Below, in pieces: positions 45,212-54,559 of a DNA stretch of 56,227 bases (position 1 is its first letter; every line of letters starts with the position of its first letter). Source of the DNA: Candidatus Lokiarchaeota archaeon (GTDB taxonomy: Archaea; Asgardarchaeota; Thorarchaeia; Thorarchaeales; Thorarchaeaceae); assembly GCA_014730275.1 (NCBI GenBank), contig WJIL01000130.1, positions 1-56,227 of the forward strand, read 5' to 3'. The notes below the pieces were generated by a model, which was not told the origin of the DNA, did no database searches, and saw nothing but the letters and a program-made list of their open reading frames with translations. A program made the translations under genes and the position numbers.

Positions 45212-48200
45212 ATGGATATCCAGATACTGGTAGTCGATGATGATGAAGATCTGATTTTCCTGGCACAGCAGTTTCTTGGCATGCAAGATGAAGATTTTCA
45301 TCTAGTCCCGGCTACCACAGGGCAGGAGGCTCTCCGTCTGTTGGAGAGCAATGAAATCGATGCTGTCATCTGTGACTATTACCTTGGTCCTGGTCAATTG
45401 AATGGATTAGAAATATTGGAATGGCTCAGAGATCAGGATTCTGATATCCCATTTATCATATTTACTGGCCGTAGTCGGGAAGATATTGCCATTCAAGCGC
45501 TCAATCTTGGAGCAGATTACTATTTCGAAAAAACAGATGATTTGGGTGGATTGTTCTCCGAGATTGCACATCATGTGAAAAGCGTAGTGCGTCATAGACG
45601 CATGAAAGAAGTACTACATGAAAGCGAGGAGCGATATCGAAGCCTAGTACAATCTATAGACGACATTCTTCTTGTGCTCGATGAAAACAACTTCATTGTT
45701 CAGTATCATCCATCTGAGAATGACGTTTTTGTGACGAATCCTGCAAGTATACGTGGCACCCACATCATGAATATTCTCCCCTCTACTATGGCAGAATCAT
45801 GCACTCGACTAGCTGAAGCAGTACGAGATACGGGAGAGCGACGGAGTACGGACTACGGGATTGTTATCAATGGTGAACAGATGTGGTTCACAGCCAATCT
45901 TGATCTTCATGAGAATGGGAAATATGTGGTTGTAACGCTCATAGATACTACAAAACGAAAAGAAGTGGAAGAGAATCTGAGGCAGGCTGAGGCTGAATGG
46001 CGGCATACCTTTGATGCGATTCCCGACATGGTTTCAGTCATCGATACCAATTTTCGAATAATGAAAGCAAATGAGTCGACCTATGAGAGCCTTGGTCTAT
46101 CTCGAGAAGAAATCATAGGTCAGAAGTGCTACGAAGTATTCCATGATTCTAGTGCACCAATTCCTGATTGCCCTCATACTGAAACAGCTGAAACCGGTGA
46201 AGATGCAGTCGCAGAGACATCCGATTTCCGAAATGGCTGCCCTTTTCTCGTGACCACATCCCCTCTTTTTGATCACGATGGGAATCAGATTGGCGTAGTC
46301 CATATCGCCAAAGACATCTCGGAACGGGTGCAGACCCGTGAGGCACTTCAGGCGAGTGAAGCCAAGTTCCGCGCCATATTTGAACGTGCGGGCATTGGTA
46401 TGTCTATGGTTACATTGGATGGGCATTTCTTGGAAGCCAACAAGGCACTGCAGGATATTCTGGGCTATAGCCGAGAGGAACTTCTTTCAATGCAGACAGC
46501 AGATGTAACCCATCCTGATGATATTGCCAAGGATGAAGCTGCCCTTTCATCTATGCTAAAAGGGGACTTGGACCGCTATCAGATTGAAAAAAGGTACATA
46601 CGAAAAGATGGGACAATTCTGTGGGGACTACTTACAGTATCTCTTCTTCGGGGGGAGAATGGTTCTCCTATCGGTACGGTTGGTATGCTCGAAAACATCA
46701 CTCAGCGAAAACAAGCCGAGAAGCTCCTTCGTGAAGAGAAAGAACGGGCACAAATGTACTTGGATCAAGCTGGAACCGTTATTCTTGTTACCGATTTGAA
46801 CTTGGACATAACTCTTCTGAACAAAAAGGGGTCCGAAGTTCTGGGGTATAATGAAGAAGATGTTCTTGGAAAAAACTGGATTGAAATGTTCATACCTGAT
46901 GGGGAGAAGGAATCCATTCGAGGGTACATGTCCGGGATTCTTGCTGGCACTTTGGAACCCACGAAGGCAGAAGAAGGCCCCGTTTTAACCTCCAACGGCG
47001 AAATCCGCTGGATTGAATGGTCTGATGCTGTGCTGAAGGATGAAAATGGTAAGCCCACTGGAATTCTCAGCGCGGGGCCTGATATAACTGAGCGAAAAAA
47101 GGCAAAAGAAGAAGCCCGGGAAAGCTACGAGAAGTTTCGTCAGCTGTTCGAACAAGCTCCAATTGGCACTGCTCAGGTGGACCTCGAAGGCAATATATTC
47201 GAGGTCAATCCTGCTCTTAGTGACATGCTGGGTTATTCTCGAAAAGAGCTTGTTTCGATGCAGGTCCAAGACGTAACTCATCCAGATGACTGGGGCACGG
47301 AGGCTGAGCTTAACCAAGAAATGCTAAGTGGTGAGAGGAACTCCTATAGTGCTCGCAAGAGGTTTATTGATCGCAATGGAAATGTGATATGGGGGGATCT
47401 ACATGTGTCAATGAACAGGAATGAAGATGGGGCCCCTCAGTCGGTCGTTGGAATGGTTTCCGATGTGACTGATGAGGTCTTGGCAAAACGCGAGTTGACC
47501 GAATCCGAAGAACAGTTCCGGATGATGGCTGAGAACATCAGTGATGGCCTTATGATTCTCCAGGAGGACTCCCTTGTTTATGCCAATGATCGGGTGACAG
47601 AGATTCTTGGCTTCACGCAGGAGGAACTTAGCAACATGAGCTATAGCGAGCTTGTTGCTGATGAGGAAAAAGACAGGCTTCTGAAGTCAATTCAGAAATG
47701 TGAGGCTGAGAAAAGGGGAACTCAGACTATGAGCCTCTGGATTAAGAGGAAAAACGGATCTCGACGGTACGTGAATGGGCGCTATACGTGTTTTGAGAAA
47801 GATGATGGTCATCTGATGAAATACATCCTTTTGACTGATAGAACAGATGAGAAACTTGCCCAGGAAAAACTAAAGAGGAAAGAGAAGAGATTTCGAGAGT
47901 TCTATGAGAAAGCTCCATTTGGATGTCAGATGCTGGATGAGCAAGGATGCTTACTTGATGTGAATCAGAAATGGCTTGAGACAACGGGATATTCTCGACA
48001 AGAGGTTTTGGGCGTGTATTTTGGGGAGTTTCTGACCGAAGAGGGGAAGCAGAGATTTTCACGTGTCTTCGCTGAGTTCAAGGAGCGAGGATTCGTTGAG
48101 GATATTAAATATAGTCTGGTCAAAAGAGATGGTTCGGTGTTGAAAGCAGTCTTCAACGGGCAAGTCATCTACGATGAGGCTGGCAATTTTGTCAGAACGC

Positions 48201-48883
48201 AGTGCATTTTCAGGGATATAACAAATGTGAGCAAGACAAATGCTATTCGAGAAAGACAACAAGAGGAGCTCGAGGACATTGCTCACATGATGGTGCATAA
48301 TCTAGCTAGCAAAATGCGGAATATCAGCAACTTGGTTGATTTACTGAAGACGGAACATAGTGACAGCACTATTAGGAAACTTGATAGCATAGCCTACCAT
48401 TCAGCTGAACTCCTTTGTGAGGCTGCTGAGCTTGCTGAAGAGCCTGCAGTTGCCACTCGCAAGGAATGGGTAGATTTGCGCGAATTAGCTCGAACAGCTG
48501 CTGCAACGACAATTCCAAACGAAATCGAGACAGATATTGACGATCTACCAAGGGTTCTAGCCAATCGGAAAAAATCTGCTACAATTTTTGAGAACATTTT
48601 CAGAAATGCCGTGGAACATGGCCAGCCAAACAGGATTGAAGTCAGGAAAGAGAAATCGAATCAAGGCACCTCTATTATTATTTCAAATGATGGTGTCCCA
48701 ATTCCTCAACGCATCAGAGATAAGATATTCAGAAGAGGTTTTACCACTAAAGATGAAGGGGCTGGAATGGGCCTTGCGGTTGTGGAGAAGGTTGTTAAGG
48801 CGCATGGTTGGAGAATCTATTTGGAGCCCTCTGATACCACGAGCTTCAGAATTGCACTGGGCCATCTAGGGCCTCTTGCCTGA
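45212..48883 (+). CDS. Receiver-PAS-histidine kinase hybrid, 1223 aa
   Basis: Receiver domain 1-120: acidic pocket Asp9-Asp11 (VVDDDED), phosphoacceptor Asp55 (ICDYYLG), Thr85 and Lys107. About seven PAS repeats follow (DDILLVLDENN, DMVSVIDTNFR, IGMSMVTLDGHFLEANKAL, TVILVTDLNLD, IGTAQVDLEGNIFEVNPAL, GLMILQEDSLVYAND, FGCQMLDEQGCLLDVNQ). A His helix (IAHMMVHNLASKMRN) and ATPase domain (ENIFRNAVEHGQ, KDEGAGMGLAVVEK) end the protein. No membrane segment. It would sense several cytosolic signals. Confidence 0.9.
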   Translation: MDIQILVVDDDEDLIFLAQQFLGMQDEDFHLVPATTGQEALRLLESNEIDAVICDYYLGPGQLNGLEILEWLRDQDSDIPFIIFTGRSREDIAIQALNLGADYYFEKTDDLGGLFSEIAHHVKSVVRHRRMKEVLHESEERYRSLVQSIDDILLVLDENNFIVQYHPSENDVFVTNPASIRGTHIMNILPSTMAESCTRLAEAVRDTGERRSTDYGIVINGEQMWFTANLDLHENGKYVVVTLIDTTKRKEVEENLRQAEAEWRHTFDAIPDMVSVIDTNFRIMKANESTYESLGLSREEIIGQKCYEVFHDSSAPIPDCPHTETAETGEDAVAETSDFRNGCPFLVTTSPLFDHDGNQIGVVHIAKDISERVQTREALQASEAKFRAIFERAGIGMSMVTLDGHFLEANKALQDILGYSREELLSMQTADVTHPDDIAKDEAALSSMLKGDLDRYQIEKRYIRKDGTILWGLLTVSLLRGENGSPIGTVGMLENITQRKQAEKLLREEKERAQMYLDQAGTVILVTDLNLDITLLNKKGSEVLGYNEEDVLGKNWIEMFIPDGEKESIRGYMSGILAGTLEPTKAEEGPVLTSNGEIRWIEWSDAVLKDENGKPTGILSAGPDITERKKAKEEARESYEKFRQLFEQAPIGTAQVDLEGNIFEVNPALSDMLGYSRKELVSMQVQDVTHPDDWGTEAELNQEMLSGERNSYSARKRFIDRNGNVIWGDLHVSMNRNEDGAPQSVVGMVSDVTDEVLAKRELTESEEQFRMMAENISDGLMILQEDSLVYANDRVTEILGFTQEELSNMSYSELVADEEKDRLLKSIQKCEAEKRGTQTMSLWIKRKNGSRRYVNGRYTCFEKDDGHLMKYILLTDRTDEKLAQEKLKRKEKRFREFYEKAPFGCQMLDEQGCLLDVNQKWLETTGYSRQEVLGVYFGEFLTEEGKQRFSRVFAEFKERGFVEDIKYSLVKRDGSVLKAVFNGQVIYDEAGNFVRTQCIFRDITNVSKTNAIRERQQEELEDIAHMMVHNLASKMRNISNLVDLLKTEHSDSTIRKLDSIAYHSAELLCEAAELAEEPAVATRKEWVDLRELARTAAATTIPNEIETDIDDLPRVLANRKKSATIFENIFRNAVEHGQPNRIEVRKEKSNQGTSIIISNDGVPIPQRIRDKIFRRGFTTKDEGAGMGLAVVEKVVKAHGWRIYLEPSDTTSFRIALGHLGPLA

Positions 48884-49158
48884 CGAGGTGAGATAGCATT
48901 ACCCACAATCCGATTTGTGCTGGTTTTGAGATGCAGGCACTAATGAACTCGAGCGAGGTATACTGTAGGAATGGTTGTCCTAACATCCTATACACTCGAT
49001 AATACCCGCCTTAATACTAAATATTTCATATATATACGAAAGAATTAAAAACATATTTGCTAAGGTGGTATTGTCTCACTGCTTCTAAGAAGCAAGGGGG
49101 CACAATACTCAGGCAGGTACCCAGAGTCAATCTGGTGGTATTCGAGGTCGAATATGAG
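48884..49158. other. Gene-free stretch with promoter-like motif
   Basis: The TAATACTAAATATTTCATATATATACG run (about 49010-49035, AT-rich) could be a promoter for the mini ORF at 49159. Nothing else is seen. Confidence 0.35.
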
Positions 49159-49293
49159 ATGGTTGTAACAACTAGTGAGCTAATTGAGCTTCTACAGACG
49201 CTGGAAGGCGATTCCACTGATGTGAATTGCCCAGTTTGTGAGCTACTGAATCAGCTAGACAGTGACAACCTGTGCATCAACCATCACGACTAG
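49159..49293 (+). CDS. Mini zinc-knuckle-like ORF, 44 aa
   Basis: ATG 49159 preceded by GAGGTCG. The N-terminal half is an acidic helix; the C-terminal half has CPVCELLNQLDSDNLCINHH, a CxxC-x11-C-x2-HH pattern that could bind zinc. The reading frame runs further upstream (to 49057), but that part lacks protein-like features. Uncertain. Confidence 0.45.
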   Translation: MVVTTSELIELLQTLEGDSTDVNCPVCELLNQLDSDNLCINHHD

Positions 49294-49355
49294 CCCTCCC
49301 AAGCGCGTCGGCAGACCTCTTATGATTAACAATGTACCTGTTCGTGAAACGGAGC

Positions 49356-49500
49356 GAGTGTCTTGTGCTTCGCACAAGAGGCGGGATTCAGCTGCGTACA
49401 GAACGTGGCCATTATGGTATGCAACTGAGCAATCCTCCATTGGGCGTCGGAACCCTAACACCAGGCCCCTCGTCATGAACGCAGAATCCCGCCAACACTC
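49356..49500. ncRNA. Strongly structured RNA candidate
   Basis: Nearly every base of the outer part pairs: GAGTGT (49356-49361) with ACACTC (49495-49500), hairpin CTTGTGC-TTC-GCACAAG (49362-49378), GGCGGGATT (49380-49388) with AATCCCGCC (49485-49493), and CTGCGT (49392-49397) with ACGCAG (49479-49484), leaving a CAG bulge. The centre (49398-49478) holds CCAT-TA-TGG. No RNase P, SRP or tRNA landmark is visible. On the minus strand GAATCCCGCC followed by a hairpin looks like the end of TnpB elements, so a relic omega RNA is possible. Confidence 0.5.
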
Positions 49501-49627
49501 CTCAATCACGCGTGACTTGGACATAGGATTATTGAAAATTATCTCTCCAAGTCTACTGTGTGATACATCATTTCTGGGTGTTGAAAGGTTACAATTCACT
49601 ATATGAACGGTATTTAGTTTGATTCTC
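49501..49627. other. Spacer after structured RNA
   Basis: No further gene; T-rich near 49610-49625. It also contains the minus-strand tail of the large gene at 49628. Confidence 0.3.
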
Positions 49628-50905
49628 CTAAAGGGTGGTCATTGAGGTGTTGTTCCGAGCATTGGCCAATGCTGTCTGAACAAGCTTTTCATCCACCTCT
49701 TCAGATAATGTGCCAGATAGCTCATTGATAACATACAACAATGCATCATACATGTCATCTAGATCGCTTGGACCCATGTATTCATCAGCAAGACAATGAA
49801 CTCTACACCCCTCCTCTATTCGGATACGTGAAAGCCACGGATGAATACGCGTACCCCGTTCAATCACAGTCACTAACAACTCTTTAGCAGTATCTTCAGA
49901 TATTCTACTTGCACATATTTCTCTGAGGAAGTTATTCAGAATGCGTTCATTAGTAAGGACCAACTTATGCTCTGTCGTAATCATCTGAACTAAACCTTGG
50001 CTGATAAGCGCGCCCAGTTCATGTAGAACTGGCTCTGCATCAACGTCTCCAAGCGATTCGATAAGTGATCCAATAGTAGTTCTACCATCCATTGCTCCTA
50101 TTACTTGAATCGTCTTGACTGAGAGATTCAGTGGGTTCCCCTGAGACAATAAAATACTCAGAGAATTTTCAGAAGGTATCAGTACGTCACGCCTTTCAGG
50201 AACGAAATGGATATTGATTGCGCCTTTCCAATATGCTTGAAGTGCACATTCTTTCGCTTCATCTATTGATACTTCTAGTTCGTTAGCTACCCTACTCAGC
50301 TTCATTGGCTCGTCCAACACTGAACGTAGTTTCTCAATCTCTACTCGTCTATCCGCATTTTCAAGAGTCTTCTCATTTAGTTCTCTCCGAGCTAATCGGG
50401 AACTGGGATTCAATCTATCGCCAACAAAAATCCGCATTACAAAATCATCGAAGGGAACAAAGACCCCCTCCTCAAAGCGGGGTGAATCTCGAAAGGCAGC
50501 ATAGGTCGCCTCAAACTCAGCAACAATGATTCTTAATTTGCTGCGCAATTCACTTGTTTCTCTTGATACTGCAAGGACACCGATTGCCCAATCCCCTGTT
50601 TCTACAATAAGTGTCGTGTCTGACCCATAATCTGCTTTCCACTGGGATTCTTCGGAGCCAACAAACTCAGAAAGGAAACTTGCCATTGCACCAATAAAAC
50701 CGGACAATAGCTGAGGGTCAACCAAATCTGGTGCGAATTCGTGACTATATTCTGCAACTCCTGAAGACCTGTGAAGTATAAACAGGGTCTTTTCATTCGA
50801 ATATTGAGGCTCTTTTTCGTACAGTTCCATCTGTTCTTGGTCATTGCAGCTGTCTCGCTCCATGTCCCCTCCTTTGTCAGCTGCCTTCATTTCTACCAAC
50901 CCCAT
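49628..50905 (-). CDS. Asgard-type protein with possible longin-like N-terminus and helical C-terminal half, 425 aa
   Basis: Residues about 40-135 (TLFILHRSSGVAEYSHEF, WAIGVLAVSR) look like a longin or Roadblock-related alpha-beta fold. The middle (about 185-240) has a wHTH-like region (MKLSRVANELEVSIDEAKEC), then a second winged-helix-like unit, and a helical end. No catalytic motif. It may be a scaffold or regulator for small GTPases; the family is not named with confidence. Confidence 0.55.
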   Translation of the reverse strand: MGLVEMKAADKGGDMERDSCNDQEQMELYEKEPQYSNEKTLFILHRSSGVAEYSHEFAPDLVDPQLLSGFIGAMASFLSEFVGSEESQWKADYGSDTTLIVETGDWAIGVLAVSRETSELRSKLRIIVAEFEATYAAFRDSPRFEEGVFVPFDDFVMRIFVGDRLNPSSRLARRELNEKTLENADRRVEIEKLRSVLDEPMKLSRVANELEVSIDEAKECALQAYWKGAINIHFVPERRDVLIPSENSLSILLSQGNPLNLSVKTIQVIGAMDGRTTIGSLIESLGDVDAEPVLHELGALISQGLVQMITTEHKLVLTNERILNNFLREICASRISEDTAKELLVTVIERGTRIHPWLSRIRIEEGCRVHCLADEYMGPSDLDDMYDALLYVINELSGTLSEEVDEKLVQTALANARNNTSMTTL

Positions 50906-51325
50906 TCATTTCTTGCGCCTATTTCATATGATCTCGAATAACACCCATGCATCGTGATATCTCTCTGCACGAAGTTGCATTCTTTAGTACCATAAGATAC
51001 GGTGACGTGATTTGATTCCATGGTTGTAGTTCCCGAGTTGGAAACCCCTCTGCTTGCTGGATACCAGAAGTCAGTCGTATCTAGAGTTCCCGTTGAACTA
51101 GTCAATAGTATCACATTCACTGATGCCACCAATCCAAGAAGTCAAAATCGTCTCCCCGCAGACGGTCATCATAATTGTACAACATTCATAACATTCTGAA
51201 TTAATATAAGTAAATTGCCGATTCATAGTGCGATGCAGTTCGTAGAATCCTGTTCACTATCGTGCTGCTTCATCCCACAATACAACTCTTTTATCATGTA
51301 GAAAGCAGTATTCACTTGGGTCGAT
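50906..51325. other. Gene-free stretch of about 420 bases
   Basis: A minus-strand frame (50893-51132) has a hydrophobic start (LLGLVASVNVILL) then a Ser/Thr-rich stretch; an in-frame TGA precedes it and no ribosome binding site is convincing. It is treated as unsupported. AT-rich sequence with AATATAAGTAAATT near 51203 could be a promoter for taw2. Confidence 0.3.
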
Positions 51326-52192
51326 ATGGACAAACCATTCAAAGATACGCTTAAGGAAAAACTAGCACCCAGACTTCCGAAAGAAGAGCTAGACGCTTTG
51401 CCGTCTGGCTATCAACGTGTCGGTGATATCCTCATATTGAGCCTCCAATCTGAAGCTGAGCATCATCGATTGCTGATTGGAGAAGCTACTCTCGAAGTTG
51501 TCCCCAATGTACGGACGGTTTGTCATAAAATAGGAGGAATATCCGGTGCTATGCGCCTGCCCAAAATCGAAGTTATTGCAGGTGAACCAAGCACCATTAC
51601 GGTACATAAAGAAAACGGTTGTCTATTCAGACTCGATATATCTGAAGTGATGTTTGCGAAAGGAAATGTTACTGAACGCGCACGCATTGCCAAGAGAGTC
51701 GGCGAATCAGAAACAGTCGTCGATATGTTTGCTGGCATAGGATATTTCTCAATACCAATTGCTGTTTTAGGAAAACCGGCTCAGGTCTATGCTGTTGAGA
51801 TTAACCCGGTGAGTTTCGATTTCCTGAAAGAGAATATCGAACTAAATAATGTTCAAGACATCGTTACACCCCTTTTTGGTGACTGTAGAGACTATGCAAC
51901 TCAGCTGAATGGTTCTGCAGACCGCATTGTTATGGGATACCTGCCTGATACCTATGAATTCCTGCCGGCTGCTTTCCACATTCTCAAGAAACATGGGGGT
52001 ATTATCCACTATCATGATGTTTTCTATGAATCGGAGCTCTTCGAGGCCCCTATAGGCCTTCTCAAGGAGTATTCAGAGGGGGCTGGATATCATATTGAAC
52101 GAATCCTGTCAAAACGCGAAGTAAAGAGCTATGCACCAAGACAGCTTCATGTAGTGCTTGATGTTGAATTTGGACGGGGAAACAGTCGATAA
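51326..52192 (+). CDS. taw2: tRNA(Phe) 4-demethylwyosine aminocarboxypropyltransferase-like (Taw2/Trm5 class)
   Basis: 288 residues. AdoMet motif VVDMFAGIGYFSIPIAV, motif II AVEINPVSFDFLKENIELN, then RIVMGYLPDTYEFL where Trm5 proteins have an NLP motif; the GYLP form is that of the TYW2/Taw2 group, which transfers the aminocarboxypropyl group of AdoMet in wyosine synthesis at G37 of tRNA-Phe. HYHDVFYE near the end fits the same group. Confidence 0.85.
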   Translation: MDKPFKDTLKEKLAPRLPKEELDALPSGYQRVGDILILSLQSEAEHHRLLIGEATLEVVPNVRTVCHKIGGISGAMRLPKIEVIAGEPSTITVHKENGCLFRLDISEVMFAKGNVTERARIAKRVGESETVVDMFAGIGYFSIPIAVLGKPAQVYAVEINPVSFDFLKENIELNNVQDIVTPLFGDCRDYATQLNGSADRIVMGYLPDTYEFLPAAFHILKKHGGIIHYHDVFYESELFEAPIGLLKEYSEGAGYHIERILSKREVKSYAPRQLHVVLDVEFGRGNSR

Positions 52193-52230
52193 GCATCCCA
52201 CTCTTGGGATTCGAGTCATAGGAAATAGAT

Positions 52231-52890
52231 CTAAGCGGATGCTCTAAGAACTGCTTCTGCGTAAGTGGAAACAAATGCATTCTCTGTATTAAGACGATAC
52301 TCGTATTTCCCGCGGCCCCATGTACCTCTTTTCGTCATAAGCACCAGTCCAACTGTTATTAGACGATCCATAACTCCTGCGCGCTTGTAAATCACTTTTC
52401 GCGATACTCCGCTTTCCAAATGGATTTGATGTCTGTTCATCCAACCTTTAGATATCTCCTTCAAATGGGTGTGCTTAGGTTTCCCATCCACCAAGAAAGC
52501 CTTTGCGAGAGCCTCAAGAATATCTATTTCTCTCTCTCTAAGAAAATTCCTGAAGAATCTCTCGAGCTGCTTCTTCTTCCACGATTCAATTTCCGTAAGG
52601 ATGTTTTTCAGATCTTGTTCCGAGACTGACACTTCAACAACTGAAATGTCTCCAATCCCCCAGTTATCTTCATTGGCACCTATAGCTGATTCTTTACTTG
52701 TTGGCAGATTCGTAGTTGACAGACTGGTGCTGGTATAATAGAACTGGGTAACAAATGCACCTAAGCCGAGGCCGACCAACAATACCACTATAATTTGAAC
52801 AAACAATTCCTCATCTCCATTCACTGCACCAAGTACCCAAAATAGATTGAGTGATGGTTTTTCTCCACTGAATATATCCTTTTTCTCCAC
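52231..52890 (-). CDS. Membrane-anchored wHTH protein, 219 aa
   Basis: A short N-terminal part, one hydrophobic segment (LFVQIIVVLLVGLGLGAFV), a Ser/Thr linker, a charged helix (WKKKQLERFFRNFLRERE) and a C-terminal winged-helix-like block (SRKVIYKRAGVMDRL, GKYEYRLN). Likely a membrane-tied regulator. It is convergent with taw2 and divergent from the GTPase gene. Confidence 0.6.
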   Translation of the reverse strand: MEKKDIFSGEKPSLNLFWVLGAVNGDEELFVQIIVVLLVGLGLGAFVTQFYYTSTSLSTTNLPTSKESAIGANEDNWGIGDISVVEVSVSEQDLKNILTEIESWKKKQLERFFRNFLREREIDILEALAKAFLVDGKPKHTHLKEISKGWMNRHQIHLESGVSRKVIYKRAGVMDRLITVGLVLMTKRGTWGRGKYEYRLNTENAFVSTYAEAVLRASA

Positions 52891-52914
52891 TTATTTGGAG
52901 TCCTGGGGCTATCA

Positions 52915-53784
52915 ATGATTGAAGCAGTGCTCATATTCAACAATTATGGTGACCTAGTTGCAAAAGAAATCTTGGGCGTAGCAGAACTAGGCGATTCCAT
53001 GAAGCGATTCCTGAGCGCACTTTCCGAAATAATCGGTGGGAAAAAGCATTCGTTTCGTGACCATCTCAACCTTGGCAATCGACTTGTCAGCTATATTGCT
53101 GATGAAGAACACTCACTCATTACAGTATCTCCCATACTCGCTGACGTTGCTACTTTGGAAGAAGTGCTTACGAAGATTTGGGAGCGCTGTGTCCGTGAAA
53201 TTGATGGAGTCCCAATCAATAAGGTGATGGCGAAAGCAGTAAACATCGTTTTGAGCCAAGAGATCAAAATTGCTATCTTTGGGCAGCCACGGGTTGGAAA
53301 AACTACAATCTCTCGCATGATACTCAAGAAACGCATCCCACTTAGATACGTTTCTACCATCGGTGTCAAGGTGAGACCCGTACCTGGTGGTTTGATTGGG
53401 AGTGGGACCGGCATCGTTTTGTGGGATATTGGTGGGCAGCCCAGATTTCGCAGTATGTGGCCTACCTATCTTAGAGGTTCTCAGCTTGTTCTTGTCACAA
53501 CGGATAGTACCCTTGAAAGCGTATTATGGGCTAGAAAGATGATTCCGCATGTCCGTTCTTGGACTGGTGATGCAGCTCTTTTGGGCGTTGCGAATAAACA
53601 GGATCGCCCTGTTGCGCTTACATGTGAGCGAGTTAGTAGTATCTTGGGAATAGATACGATTCCGTTAACAGCACTTGAAATGTTAGACCCTTCCGAACGG
53701 TCGCACCTAATCGACGCCATATTGGACAAGCTTGGTTCACCTCGAAATGAACCGTCTTCTAGCCCCTTGGTCTCCTCAACGTGA
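52915..53784 (+). CDS. Small GTPase of Arf type with longin-like N-terminal domain
   Basis: 289 residues. Residues 1-105 are alpha-beta with strands (EAVLIFNNYGDLVAKEIL, LVSYIADEEHSLITVSPI) as in longin or Roadblock folds. The GTPase follows: G1 GQPRVGKTT (123-131), G2 Thr148, G3 DIGGQ (171-175), G4 NKQD (227-230), G5 TAL (252-254). The DxGGQ and Arf-like pattern is clear. Fusion of longin-like and GTPase parts recalls eukaryotic signal-recognition and vesicle proteins, a trait seen in Asgard genomes. Confidence 0.85.
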   Translation: MIEAVLIFNNYGDLVAKEILGVAELGDSMKRFLSALSEIIGGKKHSFRDHLNLGNRLVSYIADEEHSLITVSPILADVATLEEVLTKIWERCVREIDGVPINKVMAKAVNIVLSQEIKIAIFGQPRVGKTTISRMILKKRIPLRYVSTIGVKVRPVPGGLIGSGTGIVLWDIGGQPRFRSMWPTYLRGSQLVLVTTDSTLESVLWARKMIPHVRSWTGDAALLGVANKQDRPVALTCERVSSILGIDTIPLTALEMLDPSERSHLIDAILDKLGSPRNEPSSSPLVSST

Positions 53785-53869
53785 ACTTATACAATGATTT
53801 TGAAAAAGAAAGTTAGAGCCCCTGAAGGGCTCTTCCTAGTAATCTATATTTTTTTGGGTTGGCATTCCA

Positions 53870-54457
53870 TCAGTAACTGGTGAAATGCACCATGAAGTAC
53901 GCCTGGTCATGATCACAGGCGGGACATTTTGCTGGTGGGGTGTCACCCTCGTGTCGATAACCACAGTTAGAACAACGCCACTCAATACTCTCTTCTCGCT
54001 TGAGAAGTGTACCATCCTTGAGTTGCTCGGCTAGTGCAATATACCGCTCGTGATGCCACGTTTCGGCTTTCGCGATCATTCTCCATGCAGCTGCAATCCT
54101 ACTGAAACCCTCTTCCTCTGCAATATCTGCATATCCGGGATACATCTCGGAGAACTCATACTTTTCACCTTCCGCAGCAGATCGCAGATTTTCTTCTGTG
54201 TTTGCAAGCGGCCCTGAGGGGAATTCCCAGTCAACTTTCAACATTGGAGTTGCTCCTCCTTCCTTCAGGAATTTGAAGAAGCGTTCTGCATGTTCCTTCT
54301 CGTGATTAGCAGTCTCATGAAAAACGTCTGCAATGTGGGGAAAGCCTTCTTTCTTTGCTTGACTCGCGTAGAATGTGTATCTCATTCTGGCTTGGCTTTC
54401 TCCAGCAAAGGACGTTAACAGGTTTTTCTCGGTTTCTGTGCCTTTCAAATCCATCAT
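53870..54457 (-). CDS. rbr: Rubrerythrin
   Basis: 195 residues. Two ferritin-like ExxH motifs: ETANHEKEHAERF and KAETWHHERY, plus Glu in FAGESQARM. The rubredoxin-type end has CSNC...CPAC around an iron site. It reduces hydrogen peroxide to water and protects against oxygen. Its start is ATG 54457. Confidence 0.95.
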   Translation of the reverse strand: MMDLKGTETEKNLLTSFAGESQARMRYTFYASQAKKEGFPHIADVFHETANHEKEHAERFFKFLKEGGATPMLKVDWEFPSGPLANTEENLRSAAEGEKYEFSEMYPGYADIAEEEGFSRIAAAWRMIAKAETWHHERYIALAEQLKDGTLLKREESIEWRCSNCGYRHEGDTPPAKCPACDHDQAYFMVHFTSY

Positions 54458-54559
54458 TATTACTCCTTTTCTTGCAGTTCTGAACGACTTCCTGCTCCAA
54501 ATTCACAGGTCAGTAAGTGTCGCTCCTCTTGTTAGAATTCTAATAAGGCCTAAGTTAGA

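Noticed and set aside
49356-49500. RNase P RNA
   Set aside because: ACAGAA is present once, but the partner block and the 5' conserved region are missing, and the length is too short.
49255-49599. Minus-strand 114-aa ORF
   Set aside because: It runs through the perfect inverted repeats of the structured RNA candidate and has no protein-like features.
50893-51132. Minus-strand 79-aa ORF with hydrophobic start
   Set aside because: No convincing ribosome binding site, an in-frame TGA just before, and a low-complexity Ser/Thr make-up without a recognised fold; it may be a relic of a secreted protein.
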